64,000 nucleotides of DNA from RGIG3701 sp964438515 (GCA_964438515.1 CAYTLK010000006.1:1-64000); one strand, 5' to 3'; shown: positions 18,867-29,188, numbered from the stretch's first letter. Made by a program: numbers and translations. Notes: a model not told the origin generated them from the sequence alone.

Positions 18867-19169
18867 ATTGGTTTATCACTTCAATTTTATGGAACAGGGG
18901 GAAACGGCAAAAATACTCGTTCTTCTTGAAAATTTCGCATTGGGCTGCTGCTGCGGCAGTCGTTTCGCGATTGCGCGAGCGACGAGAAACGAAAAATCAA
19001 AATACATCAAGTATAATAATGCACCGAGTATAATATAGTATACTAACACTATTTTGAATTTCAGTTTTCCTGTCCGCCGTTGGAGCTGCACACCACGACT
19101 CCTGCAGTCTTATGAAAACTGAATTTCATTGTGGAACCAGCATACGAATTTCTTTATTATAAACTATTT
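18867..19169. other. Intergenic region with a repeat-family copy
   Basis: Holds repeat copy R5 at 18908-19010 and an AT-rich patch with several TATA-like boxes around 19011-19040. No gene is supported: a 71-codon minus frame runs through the repeat itself and is rejected. Confidence 0.6.
18908..19010 (-). repeat. GCCCAAAG-family intergenic repeat, copy R5
   Basis: Read on the minus strand it begins GATGTATTTTGATTTTTC. A hairpin region follows (CGCG-CAAT-CGCG inside TCGT/ACGA), and then GCCCAATGCGAAATTTTCAA. It aligns along most of its length with R1 (26631-26736). It lies in the leader of the ABC-F gene, same orientation. Confidence 0.65.
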
Positions 19170-21686
19170 TCAGAAAATGTCAAGGCGTTCGTTTCCGTTT
19201 TTACAAACCCGGAAACGCATCGCGTAATACTTCCAGGTGAGAGGAACCAAATCCTCACGTCCCGTTTCCGTCTCTACTTTATGTACGAATTCCAAAGACG
19301 TTTCTCCTGTTTTTCGTACGAATCCATTGGATTTTAGTATATCTTCAAGCTCGTGATAGAATGCGACTGCGTGACTGCGCCGAAGTGCGGAAGCTGCGGA
19401 CGGTGCCGACTCTGAATCCTCTGAAGAAGGTGCGTTCTGAATCGACGTTTTTCCGTATCGAATGTTTTTTGAACGTTTTTCTGTTTTCGCATTCGGACGC
19501 ATTTTTTGCTTTGTGTAGAAGAGGAAAAAAACGCAGAACGAAAGGAGGACGGCACAAAGAAGGAACTGACGCATGTTTTTTGCTTTGTTTAACGCGACAA
19601 AAAACTTCTGAATGGGTTCATAAATCCATTTTTGTTGAGTTTGAAAATTTAAATTCAAAATATAATTGTTTAAAATCGTACGAAAAACATCGCGCGGAGT
19701 GAAAAACAGTCCGCGAGTTGCATCTCGTTCCGCCAGCAGATTTCCAGAAGTGGGGTCGAGCCGGAGCCACGCGCCGTTCTGCCAGAATGAAGGTGGAACG
19801 GAGGAAGACGAAATCACTTCAGCCGGGATTTCACGAGGCGGAATCCACGCTTCGACCCATGCGTGCGCGTCCTGATGACGCACGACCCAAGCGTTTGCAA
19901 GAGGGCTGTATTCCTGCGGCGCAAACCCCACAACGTAACGGGCTGGAACGCCTTGGGACCGAAGCATCAGAACGAGAGCCGATGCGAAAAACTCGCAGTG
20001 TCCCTGCGGATTATTTTTCATAAAATCTTCGACTGGATCGAGGCCGCGCTCGCGTTTTACCGCAGAGGTGGAGTAATGAAACTGCGGAGATTCCGCCAAT
20101 TTCCGACTCATCGTAAGCGCCAGTTCCCGCATCGTCGGAGGTGTACCGTTTTCAAACGCATCGTTCCAGCACGAATTCACCCACTCCTGCGCCGTTGCTT
20201 CCAAAAACGGAAATTCTTCCGGGTTCGGCTTCTTCAGCAGTTCGGGATTCAGAATCGGCGCCATGCAGGGCGTCCATTCCGACTCAAAAAAAGCGCCAGT
20301 TTCCTGCTGAATTCGGAAGCCGGACGTGAGGAGCGAGTACGGAACGCCCGGAGTCGGTTCCGACTCACCGAAAGAAATCTTTTCCTTTTTCGACACGAAT
20401 TTCGACGGAAAATCAAACTCAATCGGCGGTACAAAGCACGGCCAGCACGCAAAAAACGTTTCTTCCGTCGTCGGTTCGAACGTCTCTTCCATCCGAATCA
20501 GACCGGGTTGCGCAAAGATTTCTGGAACAAGATACATGTTTTCATGTGCAAAATTCTTACGGCGCTTTGTGTTTGTCGGATTGACCCCTCTCATCGTGCT
20601 TGAAGGCTTCCACTCTGCATCCGTATATTGGTCGAAAACCGCACCGCGCAAATACATCGGTTCCCGAAATGCAGTTTTTCCGGAGTCGGGTTTTAACGGG
20701 ACTTTCCACGTTTTTGAACCATCGTCCTCGTACAATCGAAGCCAAAAAAAGGGGGCGGGATTTCCCAGTTGAGGTCCAATCTCCCCCAGTCGCGACGTCT
20801 CCGAATATCCGATGCTCGCGGGAACATTCCACCCGAAATTTCCACCCTGAAAATGAGTCGGCCTGTACGAAAAAACAAAGAATATTATTCCAAAAATCAG
20901 AAACGAGAATGTCCATCGGACGGACGAACGTCCCACCCTCGAATGCGATGCGGCGGGAGACGCTTCAAACAAAAACGGTACAGAATTCATACTGTCGGGA
21001 TATGTTCGGAATTGCAGCGTTTGATTTTGTCTCAGAATTTCAACTGGGTAGGGTTTCAAACGAAATCGAATCTCTTCTTCGTCCGCTTTTCCCAGCATGA
21101 GCGCGGTTCGACGACCTTTGGACGCAGCGGGACGATTTTCGGACGAAAATCGTGCAACCAGAAATTCACACAGACTCGTTGTTTCGAATCGGAACGCACT
21201 TTTCGCCTGCATCAGCTGCGCCTGAAGATTCAGAAAAACGAACGCAAACCAGAGTGTGGGCGCAAACATCAGGAGCGACGAAACCTGCGGGTAGAAAATC
21301 GTTCCGGAAACAAATTGTTCCATGGCGATCAAAAACAAAAAGACGCGATTACTGTCGTTTTTGTGCGAAAACAGCAGAAAAAGTTCGAGTAGGAACGTAT
21401 AAGAATTCAGGAGCCAGAATGCGTCGGGCGGTTCAAGGCGCGGCAAACCTGTGAATTGCGTGAAATTCCCCCAAAACGCCAGAAACGGTAAATATCCCAA
21501 ACAAAAAAGTGTCGTCACGTGACGAGAAACCCAAACGGGAAACCCTTTCCATGAAAAAGAATCTCGCACAATAGTTAGAAACATCCATCCGAGACCAAAA
21601 AGGATCCCGAAAAGAAGTCCGAAGCAGACGATTCCTGTACATAAAAGCAGTGCGTACAGTGCGTTATTCTGAATGGGGGTTTTCAA
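19170..21686 (-). CDS. TgpA-like membrane protein with transglutaminase core
   Basis: An 838-residue integral membrane protein. About six hydrophobic segments lie between residues 8 and 165, with another near residue 265. A large extracytoplasmic part ends in a transglutaminase-like papain fold. Its Cys-His-Asp triad is visible as GHCEFFASA, QDAHAWVEAW and RLDPTSG (about residues 555-640). A last transmembrane helix (FLLCAVLLSFCVFFLFY) precedes a short cytoplasmic tail like DUF4129. This is the DUF3488/TgpA layout. Function in the family is poorly known (envelope-associated; essential in Pseudomonas). The start codon is TTG at 21686, with no strong binding site and no nearby ATG. Confidence 0.85.
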   Translation of the reverse strand: MKTPIQNNALYALLLCTGIVCFGLLFGILFGLGWMFLTIVRDSFSWKGFPVWVSRHVTTLFCLGYLPFLAFWGNFTQFTGLPRLEPPDAFWLLNSYTFLLELFLLFSHKNDSNRVFLFLIAMEQFVSGTIFYPQVSSLLMFAPTLWFAFVFLNLQAQLMQAKSAFRFETTSLCEFLVARFSSENRPAASKGRRTALMLGKADEEEIRFRLKPYPVEILRQNQTLQFRTYPDSMNSVPFLFEASPAASHSRVGRSSVRWTFSFLIFGIIFFVFSYRPTHFQGGNFGWNVPASIGYSETSRLGEIGPQLGNPAPFFWLRLYEDDGSKTWKVPLKPDSGKTAFREPMYLRGAVFDQYTDAEWKPSSTMRGVNPTNTKRRKNFAHENMYLVPEIFAQPGLIRMEETFEPTTEETFFACWPCFVPPIEFDFPSKFVSKKEKISFGESEPTPGVPYSLLTSGFRIQQETGAFFESEWTPCMAPILNPELLKKPNPEEFPFLEATAQEWVNSCWNDAFENGTPPTMRELALTMSRKLAESPQFHYSTSAVKRERGLDPVEDFMKNNPQGHCEFFASALVLMLRSQGVPARYVVGFAPQEYSPLANAWVVRHQDAHAWVEAWIPPREIPAEVISSSSVPPSFWQNGAWLRLDPTSGNLLAERDATRGLFFTPRDVFRTILNNYILNLNFQTQQKWIYEPIQKFFVALNKAKNMRQFLLCAVLLSFCVFFLFYTKQKMRPNAKTEKRSKNIRYGKTSIQNAPSSEDSESAPSAASALRRSHAVAFYHELEDILKSNGFVRKTGETSLEFVHKVETETGREDLVPLTWKYYAMRFRVCKNGNERLDIF

Positions 21687-21934
21687 TGGAATTTGTTGGA
21701 TTCAAAGGAATGAGGGAGCAAAAAAGGACATTATTTTTTTATTTTACCCTTTGTTTTGCGTTTTCGCAAGGGGGAAAGACCCAAAAAAGAAAGATGTTTT
21801 TGCGATTTTAGTAAAATTTTCATAAAAAAAGGGCTTTGCCCCCTTGTAATTCGGGAAAGTTTCATCATAATATAAATAAGGAAAGATGTTTCTAAAAAAT
21901 GAGTAGAAAAATTTTTATTTCAGAAGGAGAAACC

Positions 21935-23374
21935 ATGAAAAAAAACAGTGTGAAATACTTCGGTATTGCGAGTGTTTTGCTGGCGTCCTGCATTTTTGTG
22001 GTTCCTCTTAATGCTCAGGAACCTCGCGGCGGCGGTCACAGCGGCGGTTTTTCGGCTGGCGGAGCGCACGGCGGCGGTGTGTCTGGTGGTGGAATGCACG
22101 TGGAAAACCGTGGTTTTTCTGGAAGTCGTGCGCCGGAAAGACGCAGCGATTTTACTGCACCTCAACGAAATTTCGACGGACGTGATGCAGGGCGCGGCGT
22201 TCCGCGTGACGTTGGGCGTGATGAGGGGCGAAACTGGCGGCGCTCTCCCGGCGACGCTGGAAATATCGGAAGCGGAGCGGCTCGAATCGACGGAAATCCT
22301 GGTTACAGAAACATTTACGGAGAGCGAGGTTATTACGGAAATCCCGGAAATCACGACGTTTACGGTCGTCCGGGACGTCCAATGGAACCGCCGTACCCGA
22401 TGGGACCGCCCCATCCGATGGGTCCCTCGCATCCGATTGCCGCTCCGATGTACCATCCGTACCACGAACCCTATATGCCGTATTATTACGACCCTGTGAG
22501 GTTCCGTTACGGATGGCAGCCTGATTATCGTCCCGTTTATCCGTGGTGGATTGGTGCGACCGAATATGGGGCGGGGTACGCGATGGGATATTATGTCTCG
22601 GGCGGAACGCCGGTTTACTATTACTATCCGGCAGAAACTGCGCCGAGCGGGGGGTCTGTAGCGGTTTACATCGATGAAAATGCGGGAACGGTTCAGGAAC
22701 CGGCCTCGATTGATGCGTCTCTGTTGGAGGAAACCGACCCGATTACAGAAGCAGAAATAACGCAAGAGTCTCAATCTGCACAAATTCCCCATAGTACCCA
22801 AGCTTCCCAGGATGTTCAAGCATTCCAAAACGCTCAAACATCGGTGCTTGTGGATGATTCGCAGACTGCACAAGCAGAACAAGCTGCGCAACTCCCTCAA
22901 ATTACGAAAGCTGAAGTGGATGGGGCGTGGAAAAACATTCAAGAAGCGGATGGGTTGTTTGCCGACGGCGATATTGCGTCTGCATACGCGAAATACTCGC
23001 AGGTGACGACTGATTTGGAATTTATGCCGGACGCGTGGTTCCGACTGTCGTACACGGAGGTTGCGCGCGGAAATTACGAAGCGGCGGCAGACTTTTGCAA
23101 AAAGGGTCTGAATGCTTCTCGATTGTGGCCGGCCAGTCCGTTTTCGATGGATTATATGTATCAAAGTGCGTCCGACCGCAAGGAAAAAGCGTTTGCCGCT
23201 CTCGAAACAGCCGCCGTGAATGCGCCGGGAAACAGCGATTTGAACTTGGTTGCGGGTTTTACGTTTTATTCCGATGGTCAAAACGATAAAGCGGCAAAAT
23301 TTTTGAAAATTGCTGAAAAACTTTCACCGGATTTGGAAGAATTTATCGAACCCGTGTTGAAAGCGATTCCATAA
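21935..23374 (+). CDS. Secreted Gly/His/Pro-rich protein with C-terminal TPR-like repeats
   Basis: A 479-residue secreted protein of unknown function. The signal peptide ends near PLNAQ. Residues about 30-75 are Gly/His-rich (GGGHSGG, GGAHGGG), about 110-180 Arg/Pro/Tyr-rich with degenerate PMGPPHP units, and about 260-315 Gln/Ala/Thr-rich. About residues 325-475 resemble tetratricopeptide repeats (ADGDIASAYAKYSQ, GNYEAAADFCKKGL, GQNDKAAKFLKIAEKL). AAGGAG at 21924-21929, six bases before the ATG at 21935, decides the start over the upstream in-frame ATG at 21899. The neighbour at 23471 is another secreted low-complexity protein. Confidence 0.8.
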   Translation: MKKNSVKYFGIASVLLASCIFVVPLNAQEPRGGGHSGGFSAGGAHGGGVSGGGMHVENRGFSGSRAPERRSDFTAPQRNFDGRDAGRGVPRDVGRDEGRNWRRSPGDAGNIGSGAARIDGNPGYRNIYGERGYYGNPGNHDVYGRPGRPMEPPYPMGPPHPMGPSHPIAAPMYHPYHEPYMPYYYDPVRFRYGWQPDYRPVYPWWIGATEYGAGYAMGYYVSGGTPVYYYYPAETAPSGGSVAVYIDENAGTVQEPASIDASLLEETDPITEAEITQESQSAQIPHSTQASQDVQAFQNAQTSVLVDDSQTAQAEQAAQLPQITKAEVDGAWKNIQEADGLFADGDIASAYAKYSQVTTDLEFMPDAWFRLSYTEVARGNYEAAADFCKKGLNASRLWPASPFSMDYMYQSASDRKEKAFAALETAAVNAPGNSDLNLVAGFTFYSDGQNDKAAKFLKIAEKLSPDLEEFIEPVLKAIP

Positions 23375-23470
23375 TTTAGTATAAGGTCACTTTACGCACG
23401 CTCCCATTTCCATTTTTCATTATTATTTTCATTTTAATCATCCGTTTTTTAACGTTTCACCAGGCTTTTT

Positions 23471-26400
23471 ATGTTGCGTATTCGTCAAATTCCTAACGTA
23501 CTGTTTTCAATCGCGGTGGCCGGGGCGACCTTTGTTGTTTCTGTGGAGGCGCTTGAAACGATTCCGATAACGGAACAGATTTCAGATGAAGGTGTTTTTT
23601 CGGTTTTGGACTCGTCGGAGGATGCATTGCTGCTTGCAGAAGAGCCTGAAAAGCCCGCAGATTCTATAAATCCTACAGATTCCACAGATTCCACAGATTC
23701 CACAGTGCCGGAAAATCTTTCCGGAGAGACGCTTCCTGTGGAAACTGCGAATCTGTCCGAAAACATAAACCCTTCTGAAAACATAAATCGTTCTGAAAAC
23801 ATAAATCGTTCTGAAAACATAAATCATCCGGAAAGCGCAACTCCGTCCGAAACGGTCAATTTTGACGAGGGTTCAAACCCGCTTGAAGGTACGAATTCTG
23901 AAAATGCGGAAACTCCTGCGGAGGTTAGAAATACTGCGGGGGTTGCAGACTCTGCGGAGGGTGAAACGTCTGTAGTGCTTGAAGGTTCCGCGGATGGTGA
24001 AACGTCTGTAGTGCTTGAAGGTTCTGCGGAGAATGAAATGCCTGTAGTACTTGAAAGTTCTTTGGAGGGAGGAACTTCTGCGGAGGATAAAAGTTCTGTA
24101 AAAGCTGCGAAAGCTGCGGAAACAGCAGAAATAGCAGAAACTCTGCCGGACAGTAAATCTGCTCAAGATTCAAAGCCTGTGCAGAATACGAAACCTAGAT
24201 CGGCGTCCGATGTGCTTTCTCCCCTTTCTTCGAATGCGGTTTCGACTTTGGAACCCTCGGTTTCCGGTCCCGTGAAAAAGGTTTCGGTCGAAGAAGTTTC
24301 CGCTTCCCGTCAGCTTTTGATTGCACTTTGCGAGCCGTTGGAGCCGCAAGCAACTGCGACAGGAAACTCTGCATTTTTGCCGAACGTTCAAGAGATAGAT
24401 TTACGTATGTTTCTATCATCGCCAAAGATTTCGTACAACAACCATTCTCTTCCTTCTGCGATTCAGATTTATTGGAAGTCGGCCGAGATCCGCAGCGAAA
24501 TCAACTATTGGCAGAATCGTCAGGCGGCGATGAAACAACTTTCTGCAACGGAAACCGATTCCTCGATGAACGTTTACAAAAACGCTGCGATTGCGGCAGA
24601 CGCAAACCTTGCTGTTGCTCGGGTGGCACTCCGAAGCAATGCGAAAGAACTTGCGGAAGTGACGGGTTACGTTCGAGAAATCACGGCCCAAACGCTTCCT
24701 CATGCGGGAACGTACGACACGCGGTACGACGAGATGGATCCGAACAGCGTCACGTCGACGCTGACGTTCTATCACGGTCTCATCCGTCTGCATTACGAGC
24801 AGCTTTTGGCGGCCACAAACGCCTATCGTTCGGCTGAAAATCTTTTGGATGCGGCGGTTTCTTCCAAAGAAAATTCTGAAATAATTTTAGCGTGCTGGGA
24901 CGAACTGGATGCGCGGCGCAAGGCGTTTTTCGACGTCCTTTTTTCCTACAATCAGGATATTTTGAATTACGTCCTGTATATTAAATCCTCGTCGGGTGCG
25001 TCTTTGGCCCCGCTTTTAACGCGTCCGCTCCCTCAAGTGGACCTCGAAAATTATGTTCCGCCGCAAACCCCGCCGGCACTTCCTTCGGCCGCTCCTTCGA
25101 ATCTTCCTTCGACCTCAATTCCAGCACCTCAGCCGGAGCCGCCAAAAACGTTTGAAGGAAGTACGGGTTCTGAGGGAAATGAAGGTTTCGAAGCGACTGG
25201 CGCTTCTGCAAATCCAGCAGGATCTGCAAGTTCTGTGGGAAATAAGCAAAATGGAGAAAATACGCAAAGCGGTGTAACAGTCGGAGGGTACGAAGAAAAT
25301 TCATACATTGATTTAAACGCGCCTGCTGAAATTCCATTAAACCCTGCATCTGCCGTAAACCCCGCAGTCCCCGCAGATTCTGTTGTTCCAGGCGCTTCTT
25401 TGGGCGCGCCGACCATTGAAACACCCCCTCCGGGAAACGAATTTCGTCCGATTGGAGGCGAGACGGGCGTCGATACAAATCCGATTTTGAACGTTCCGGC
25501 TCCCTCAAAAGACGGCGCGCAGCGTGACGAATCCCTTCGTTCCCCGTTTCAACCAGAGGCGGAACCTTCAAGAAATCTGGCGGTTCGTGCGGAAAATAGA
25601 GGAGAAATCGTCCAGCGTGTGAATTATCCCCCCGTTTCCCGCTCCGTTCTTGAATCATCGTCCGATACTTTGTATCAAAGTGTTTCTGGCGTTTCGGGAA
25701 GCGCATCGGTGGGTGTTTCAGGAGGCGTTTCGGACGTTGTTTCCGACGGCGTTACGTCTTCGGATCCGGTCTCTTTGGGGTTCGGCGACCGGATTTCTTT
25801 AGAGGACGTTCTTTCTCGCACGGTTTCCGGTTCTCGGCGTGAGGAGGCGGTGTGCGCGTACTGGCGGTACGTGATGTTTATGGACCAGGAATGCGTTTTG
25901 GACGGTCAGCAGAAAATTGTTTCGCGACTTTCAAAACGGGTTTTGAACGACTCACTCACGAGTCCCGTTTCGACCTACGGACTTTTGATGGCGCTGCATT
26001 CTTCGATTCTTGAAACCGAGCGACTGGGGTTGAAGGCCGAGGCGTGGCGTGAATTGTGCGCTATTTCGTGGCGTGCAGGAATCCGGCCGGTATGGAAAGA
26101 CGACATGAAGTTTCCGGAACCTGAAACCACACCGAAATTGGAAGGGTTTCAACCGGGGCTTGATCAATACACGCCGGGGTCCCCGCAGGAACAGCGGTCG
26201 CTGGCGCATGCGCGCCAGTTGTATTTCAGCGTTTCGCAGCTTCCTGTCGCTCAGAAGGGGATGCAAGAACTTTCCGATTTGATTCTCGTTTCGTCAGACT
26301 CTCCCTTTTTTAAGTCGCTCGACACGCAGCCGTACACGAGCTGGAAATCACTTTTCCTTGTTATGAAATTTGCACGAGAATCAAGTTCTGCGTATTTTCA

Positions 26401-26497
26401 GATTTTGTGCACCATCAATTCTGAATACAGTTCTTGCATTTTGGCGGATCGGCGCAGTTCAAACGTTTCGGAACTTGTGCGGGTTTTAACGAATTGA
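23471..26497 (+). CDS. Large secreted low-complexity protein, possibly with a TolC-like helical part
   Basis: A 1008-residue protein that I do not recognise. It starts with a signal peptide (to about residue 28). Residues about 55-230 consist of several independent tandem arrays: DST x3, SENIN x5 and an EGSAxxETSVV unit x3. Residues about 280-530 are alpha-helical and coiled-coil-like (EINYWQNRQAAMKQL, AAIAADANLAVARVAL), as in outer-membrane efflux proteins. A second Pro/Ser/Gly-rich region (530-760) precedes another helical part to the end (AEAWRELCAISWRAGIRP). The helical halves split by a linker are compatible with a TolC-family protein, but I cannot confirm that. Confidence 0.65.
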   Translation: MLRIRQIPNVLFSIAVAGATFVVSVEALETIPITEQISDEGVFSVLDSSEDALLLAEEPEKPADSINPTDSTDSTDSTVPENLSGETLPVETANLSENINPSENINRSENINRSENINHPESATPSETVNFDEGSNPLEGTNSENAETPAEVRNTAGVADSAEGETSVVLEGSADGETSVVLEGSAENEMPVVLESSLEGGTSAEDKSSVKAAKAAETAEIAETLPDSKSAQDSKPVQNTKPRSASDVLSPLSSNAVSTLEPSVSGPVKKVSVEEVSASRQLLIALCEPLEPQATATGNSAFLPNVQEIDLRMFLSSPKISYNNHSLPSAIQIYWKSAEIRSEINYWQNRQAAMKQLSATETDSSMNVYKNAAIAADANLAVARVALRSNAKELAEVTGYVREITAQTLPHAGTYDTRYDEMDPNSVTSTLTFYHGLIRLHYEQLLAATNAYRSAENLLDAAVSSKENSEIILACWDELDARRKAFFDVLFSYNQDILNYVLYIKSSSGASLAPLLTRPLPQVDLENYVPPQTPPALPSAAPSNLPSTSIPAPQPEPPKTFEGSTGSEGNEGFEATGASANPAGSASSVGNKQNGENTQSGVTVGGYEENSYIDLNAPAEIPLNPASAVNPAVPADSVVPGASLGAPTIETPPPGNEFRPIGGETGVDTNPILNVPAPSKDGAQRDESLRSPFQPEAEPSRNLAVRAENRGEIVQRVNYPPVSRSVLESSSDTLYQSVSGVSGSASVGVSGGVSDVVSDGVTSSDPVSLGFGDRISLEDVLSRTVSGSRREEAVCAYWRYVMFMDQECVLDGQQKIVSRLSKRVLNDSLTSPVSTYGLLMALHSSILETERLGLKAEAWRELCAISWRAGIRPVWKDDMKFPEPETTPKLEGFQPGLDQYTPGSPQEQRSLAHARQLYFSVSQLPVAQKGMQELSDLILVSSDSPFFKSLDTQPYTSWKSLFLVMKFARESSSAYFQILCTINSEYSSCILADRRSSNVSELVRVLTN
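23681..24070 (+). repeat. In-frame short tandem repeats inside the 1008-residue protein gene
   Basis: Three arrays lie close together. A 9-base GATTCCACA unit is repeated about three times near 23688-23704. An 18-base unit encoding SENINR/H is repeated from about 23760 to 23826, with adjacent units nearly identical. A 42-base unit encoding GSADGETSVVLE runs from about 23950 to 24060. All are multiples of three and preserve the frame. Confidence 0.75.
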
Positions 26498-26592
26498 ACA
26501 GTTTTTTAAGATGTGACGGGATGTTTTTGTCAGAAAGCGCAGAGAAATCCAGAAATTCCCATGTTTTTTTGTTGATTTATGGCTGTATCATC

Positions 26593-26621
26593 TTGACGAA
26601 AATGGATTTTTCAGGTAAGAT
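26593..26621 (+). promoter_or_regulatory. Promoter for the fabH-like gene
   Basis: TTGACG at 26593-26598 and TAAGAT at 26616-26621 are separated by 17 bases. The predicted start of transcription falls just before repeat copy R1, so R1 would form the 5' leader of this mRNA. Confidence 0.5.
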
Positions 26622-26630
26622 AATTATGTA

Positions 26631-26736
26631 CCCGATGCATTTTGATTTTCCGCTTCTCAGTCGTCACGCTGTTGCGAACGACTGCCGTCATGGCCGCCCA
26701 AAGTGAAAAATTGAAATGGAATCAGTATAAAATTCG
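26631..26736 (+). repeat. GCCCAAAG-family intergenic repeat, copy R1
   Basis: Begins CGATGCATTTTGATTTTCCG. A perfect 7-bp stem follows (CAGTCGT with ACGACTG, inner CGC with GCG), then GCCGCCCAAAGTGAA and GGAATCAGTATAAAA. It ends about 20 bases before the fabH-like start and includes no stop of the preceding gene. The clearest hairpin of the family is here. Confidence 0.7.
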
Positions 26737-26757
26737 ACTAAATTAGAGGACTGTTAG

Positions 26758-27765
26758 ATGAAATACGCGACCATTGGGCCAATTTCCGTATATTTACCCG
26801 AAAAATGTGAAACGATTGATGATTTGAAAGTGGAACATCCTGAGTGGGAATTGGATGAAATTTGTGCAAAAACAGGTGTTTACGCTCGTTATATTTCCGC
26901 ACCCGATGAATTCGCCTCCGACATGGCGTTTAAAGCGGCAGATCGGTTGATTCGTGAAAATAATATTCCGCGTGAAAGCATTGATTTCGTGCTTCTGTGT
27001 ACGCAGTCGCCGGACTATCCGATTCCGACCACCGCATGTATCGTGCAGCACCAGCTTGGATTGCGGATTGATTGCGGCGCTCTGGATTTCAATTTGGGCT
27101 GTTCTGGGTACGTTTACGGATTGAGCCTTGCGGACGGACTGATTCGGACGGAAGTTGCGAAACGTGTGCTGTTAATCACGTCTGAAACTTACACAAAATA
27201 CATTGATTCTACCGATCGCTCTTTACGTACGATTTTCGGAGATGCTGCGACTGCCACGCTGCTGGACGCGAGTGAAGAAAAGTCGCTGGGACCCTTTTTG
27301 TTCGGAACGGATGGGGAGGGAGCCGACACGCTCATTGCGTACGGCCGCGGGATTCGTCCAGAGGAACTTTCGCTGAAACCGCGACATCGGCGGCGCTGGA
27401 AAAGCAGTCTGTATATGGACGGTGCGGAGTTGATGCATTTTACCAACTCGAAAATCCCGCCGTTGGTCGCGCAGTTGCTGGACCTCGCAAAAATCAAAAT
27501 CAGCGATGTTGATATTTTTTTGATGCATCAGGCCACGCGGAAGATGTTGGAAAGTCTCATTTCGGCACTGGATTTGGACCCAGAAAAAGTTCCGATTCAG
27601 TTGGATAAACTTGGAAATACGGTCAGCAGCACCATCCCCATTTTGATTCACAATCTTCGTTGCAGCGGCGGAATTACGCACAATCAGCGCGCGATGCTGC
27701 TCGGATTTGGTGTCGGTCTCTCGTGGGGCGGCGTCCTTTGGAATGACGTCTGGAATATGAATTGA
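26758..27765 (+). CDS. fabH: 3-oxoacyl-ACP synthase III family protein
   Basis: A 335-residue thiolase-fold condensing enzyme of the KAS III type. FabH proper joins acetyl-CoA to malonyl-ACP to start fatty acid synthesis. The triad is Cys115 (FNLGCSGYVYG), His257 (FLMHQATRKM) and Asn287 (KLGNTVSST), with the usual spacing. The C-terminal GFGVGLSWGG is typical. The family also includes FabH-like starters for secondary lipids, so acyl preference is open. GAGGA precedes the ATG. Downstream, 160 bases away, are an LPS-export-type permease and a prenyltransferase, making an envelope or lipid theme plausible. Confidence 0.9.
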   Translation: MKYATIGPISVYLPEKCETIDDLKVEHPEWELDEICAKTGVYARYISAPDEFASDMAFKAADRLIRENNIPRESIDFVLLCTQSPDYPIPTTACIVQHQLGLRIDCGALDFNLGCSGYVYGLSLADGLIRTEVAKRVLLITSETYTKYIDSTDRSLRTIFGDAATATLLDASEEKSLGPFLFGTDGEGADTLIAYGRGIRPEELSLKPRHRRRWKSSLYMDGAELMHFTNSKIPPLVAQLLDLAKIKISDVDIFLMHQATRKMLESLISALDLDPEKVPIQLDKLGNTVSSTIPILIHNLRCSGGITHNQRAMLLGFGVGLSWGGVLWNDVWNMN

Positions 27766-27926
27766 AAACCGTTCATGAATTATTCTTTCCAGAGCCGAAG
27801 AAGTTGAGAGAAAATCGAGGAAAAAGTTAGGAAAAGGCGAGGGTAATTGAGGAAATGTCGCGAGAAATCGTGAGAAATTGCGAGGGACGTCGTTTCTTTT
27901 GGGGGTTTTGAATTCACGAGGTCGTT

Positions 27927-29183
27927 ATGCATTTTTTTAAGATTATTCCAACGAAGATTTTGGTGGAATTATTTGTAACTTTTTTCATAATGCAGATCGG
28001 TTTTACGATTTTGTTTGTCGTTGTTGGGATTTTTATGCAGGATATTGCAAATAAAATTCCACTGTCGCAAATCCCGCGTTTGATTCCGTATGTTTTTCCG
28101 TTTTCACAGACGTTTTGTGCACAATTTGTGATGTTATTTACGTCGATGATGATTTATTCGCGAATCACTTCTTCGCGTGAGATTCTGGCGCTTCAGACTT
28201 CTGGAATCTCGTCGTGGCGCATCATGTTTCCTTCGTTTCTACTCGCGTTTGGGATGAGTATTTTTTCTTTCTGGATGACCGATGTTAATATGTCATGGGG
28301 CGGGCAGGGAATTCAAAAAATTTTGATCTCCTCTGCTGAAAGCATCGTTTATAAAACGCTCAAAAACGAAAAATGTCTGGCAATCGGCGAAAATTATGTT
28401 CTGACGGTGACGGATGTAGATGGAAAAAAACTGATTGAACCTTTCGCAACGAGTAAAAAAACTGACGAGACGTGCTTGTTTTCTGCAAAAAGTGCGCAGA
28501 TTGAAATCGGGGCTGCTGCAAAACTGATTCGAGAGGATGAAATCTGTTACACAAAAACGCTGGACGTCTATCATGTAACCAACCCGAACGAAATTATCAT
28601 TAAACTGACGATGGAATCCCCTGATTTTCAGTATGCGCAACATCAGATGTCCTCGGCGATGGCTCGTTCTCTCGTGCTTTCCCTGAAAGATCTTCAAATG
28701 CAGGACAGCATTTCGAGTCGTCCGGCGACGATGAGTTTGGCGCAACTCGACGCCTTTGTGGAACGAAATCAGGCGCGCATTCAGGAACTAAATCAGGAAA
28801 TTGCGTTTCAGACGGCTTGTACATTTTTTTCGCGAAAATCGGTCGATCTTGCAAATGAGTCGTGGAATCAATATTATAACGAGATTGAATATTGTAACAA
28901 TCAGATTCGCCGTGCAAAGCTCGAACCGACGCGGCGTCTGGCGTTTGCTTTCGACAGTTTTTTTCTGACGTGGGTTTTTGCCCCATTTTCCTTAAAAAAA
29001 GGAAATTTGGGGGCTTTGATGCTGTGTTGTATTGTTCTTTTGCCGCTTGTGTTAATTTATTTTCCGGTGACGATGCTGCTTATAAATGTGGTGAAAGATC
29101 ACGGATTGTCGCCCCTCGTGATGTGGGTTCCGAATTTGTGTATGTTTATCATCGGAATCTTTTTTGTGCGTCAAGCATTGTAG
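27927..29183 (+). CDS. LptF/LptG family permease
   Basis: A 418-residue inner membrane protein of the YjgP/YjgQ family, which forms the transmembrane part of the Lpt machine that extracts lipopolysaccharide from the inner membrane. It has the family layout: three N-terminal helices (about residues 10-125), a periplasmic beta-jellyroll (about 130-310), and three C-terminal helices (about 345-418). The start segment IIPTKILVELFVTFFIMQIGFTI is family-typical. There is no partner permease or LptB in the window, so LptF versus LptG is not assigned. The UbiA gene follows within about 6 bases, suggesting co-translation. Confidence 0.85.
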   Translation: MHFFKIIPTKILVELFVTFFIMQIGFTILFVVVGIFMQDIANKIPLSQIPRLIPYVFPFSQTFCAQFVMLFTSMMIYSRITSSREILALQTSGISSWRIMFPSFLLAFGMSIFSFWMTDVNMSWGGQGIQKILISSAESIVYKTLKNEKCLAIGENYVLTVTDVDGKKLIEPFATSKKTDETCLFSAKSAQIEIGAAAKLIREDEICYTKTLDVYHVTNPNEIIIKLTMESPDFQYAQHQMSSAMARSLVLSLKDLQMQDSISSRPATMSLAQLDAFVERNQARIQELNQEIAFQTACTFFSRKSVDLANESWNQYYNEIEYCNNQIRRAKLEPTRRLAFAFDSFFLTWVFAPFSLKKGNLGALMLCCIVLLPLVLIYFPVTMLLINVVKDHGLSPLVMWVPNLCMFIIGIFFVRQAL

Positions 29184-29188
29184 CGGGA

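Noticed and set aside
18876..19091. A 71-codon minus frame
   Set aside because: It runs through repeat copy R5, and the same repeat in other copies is not open in a matching frame.
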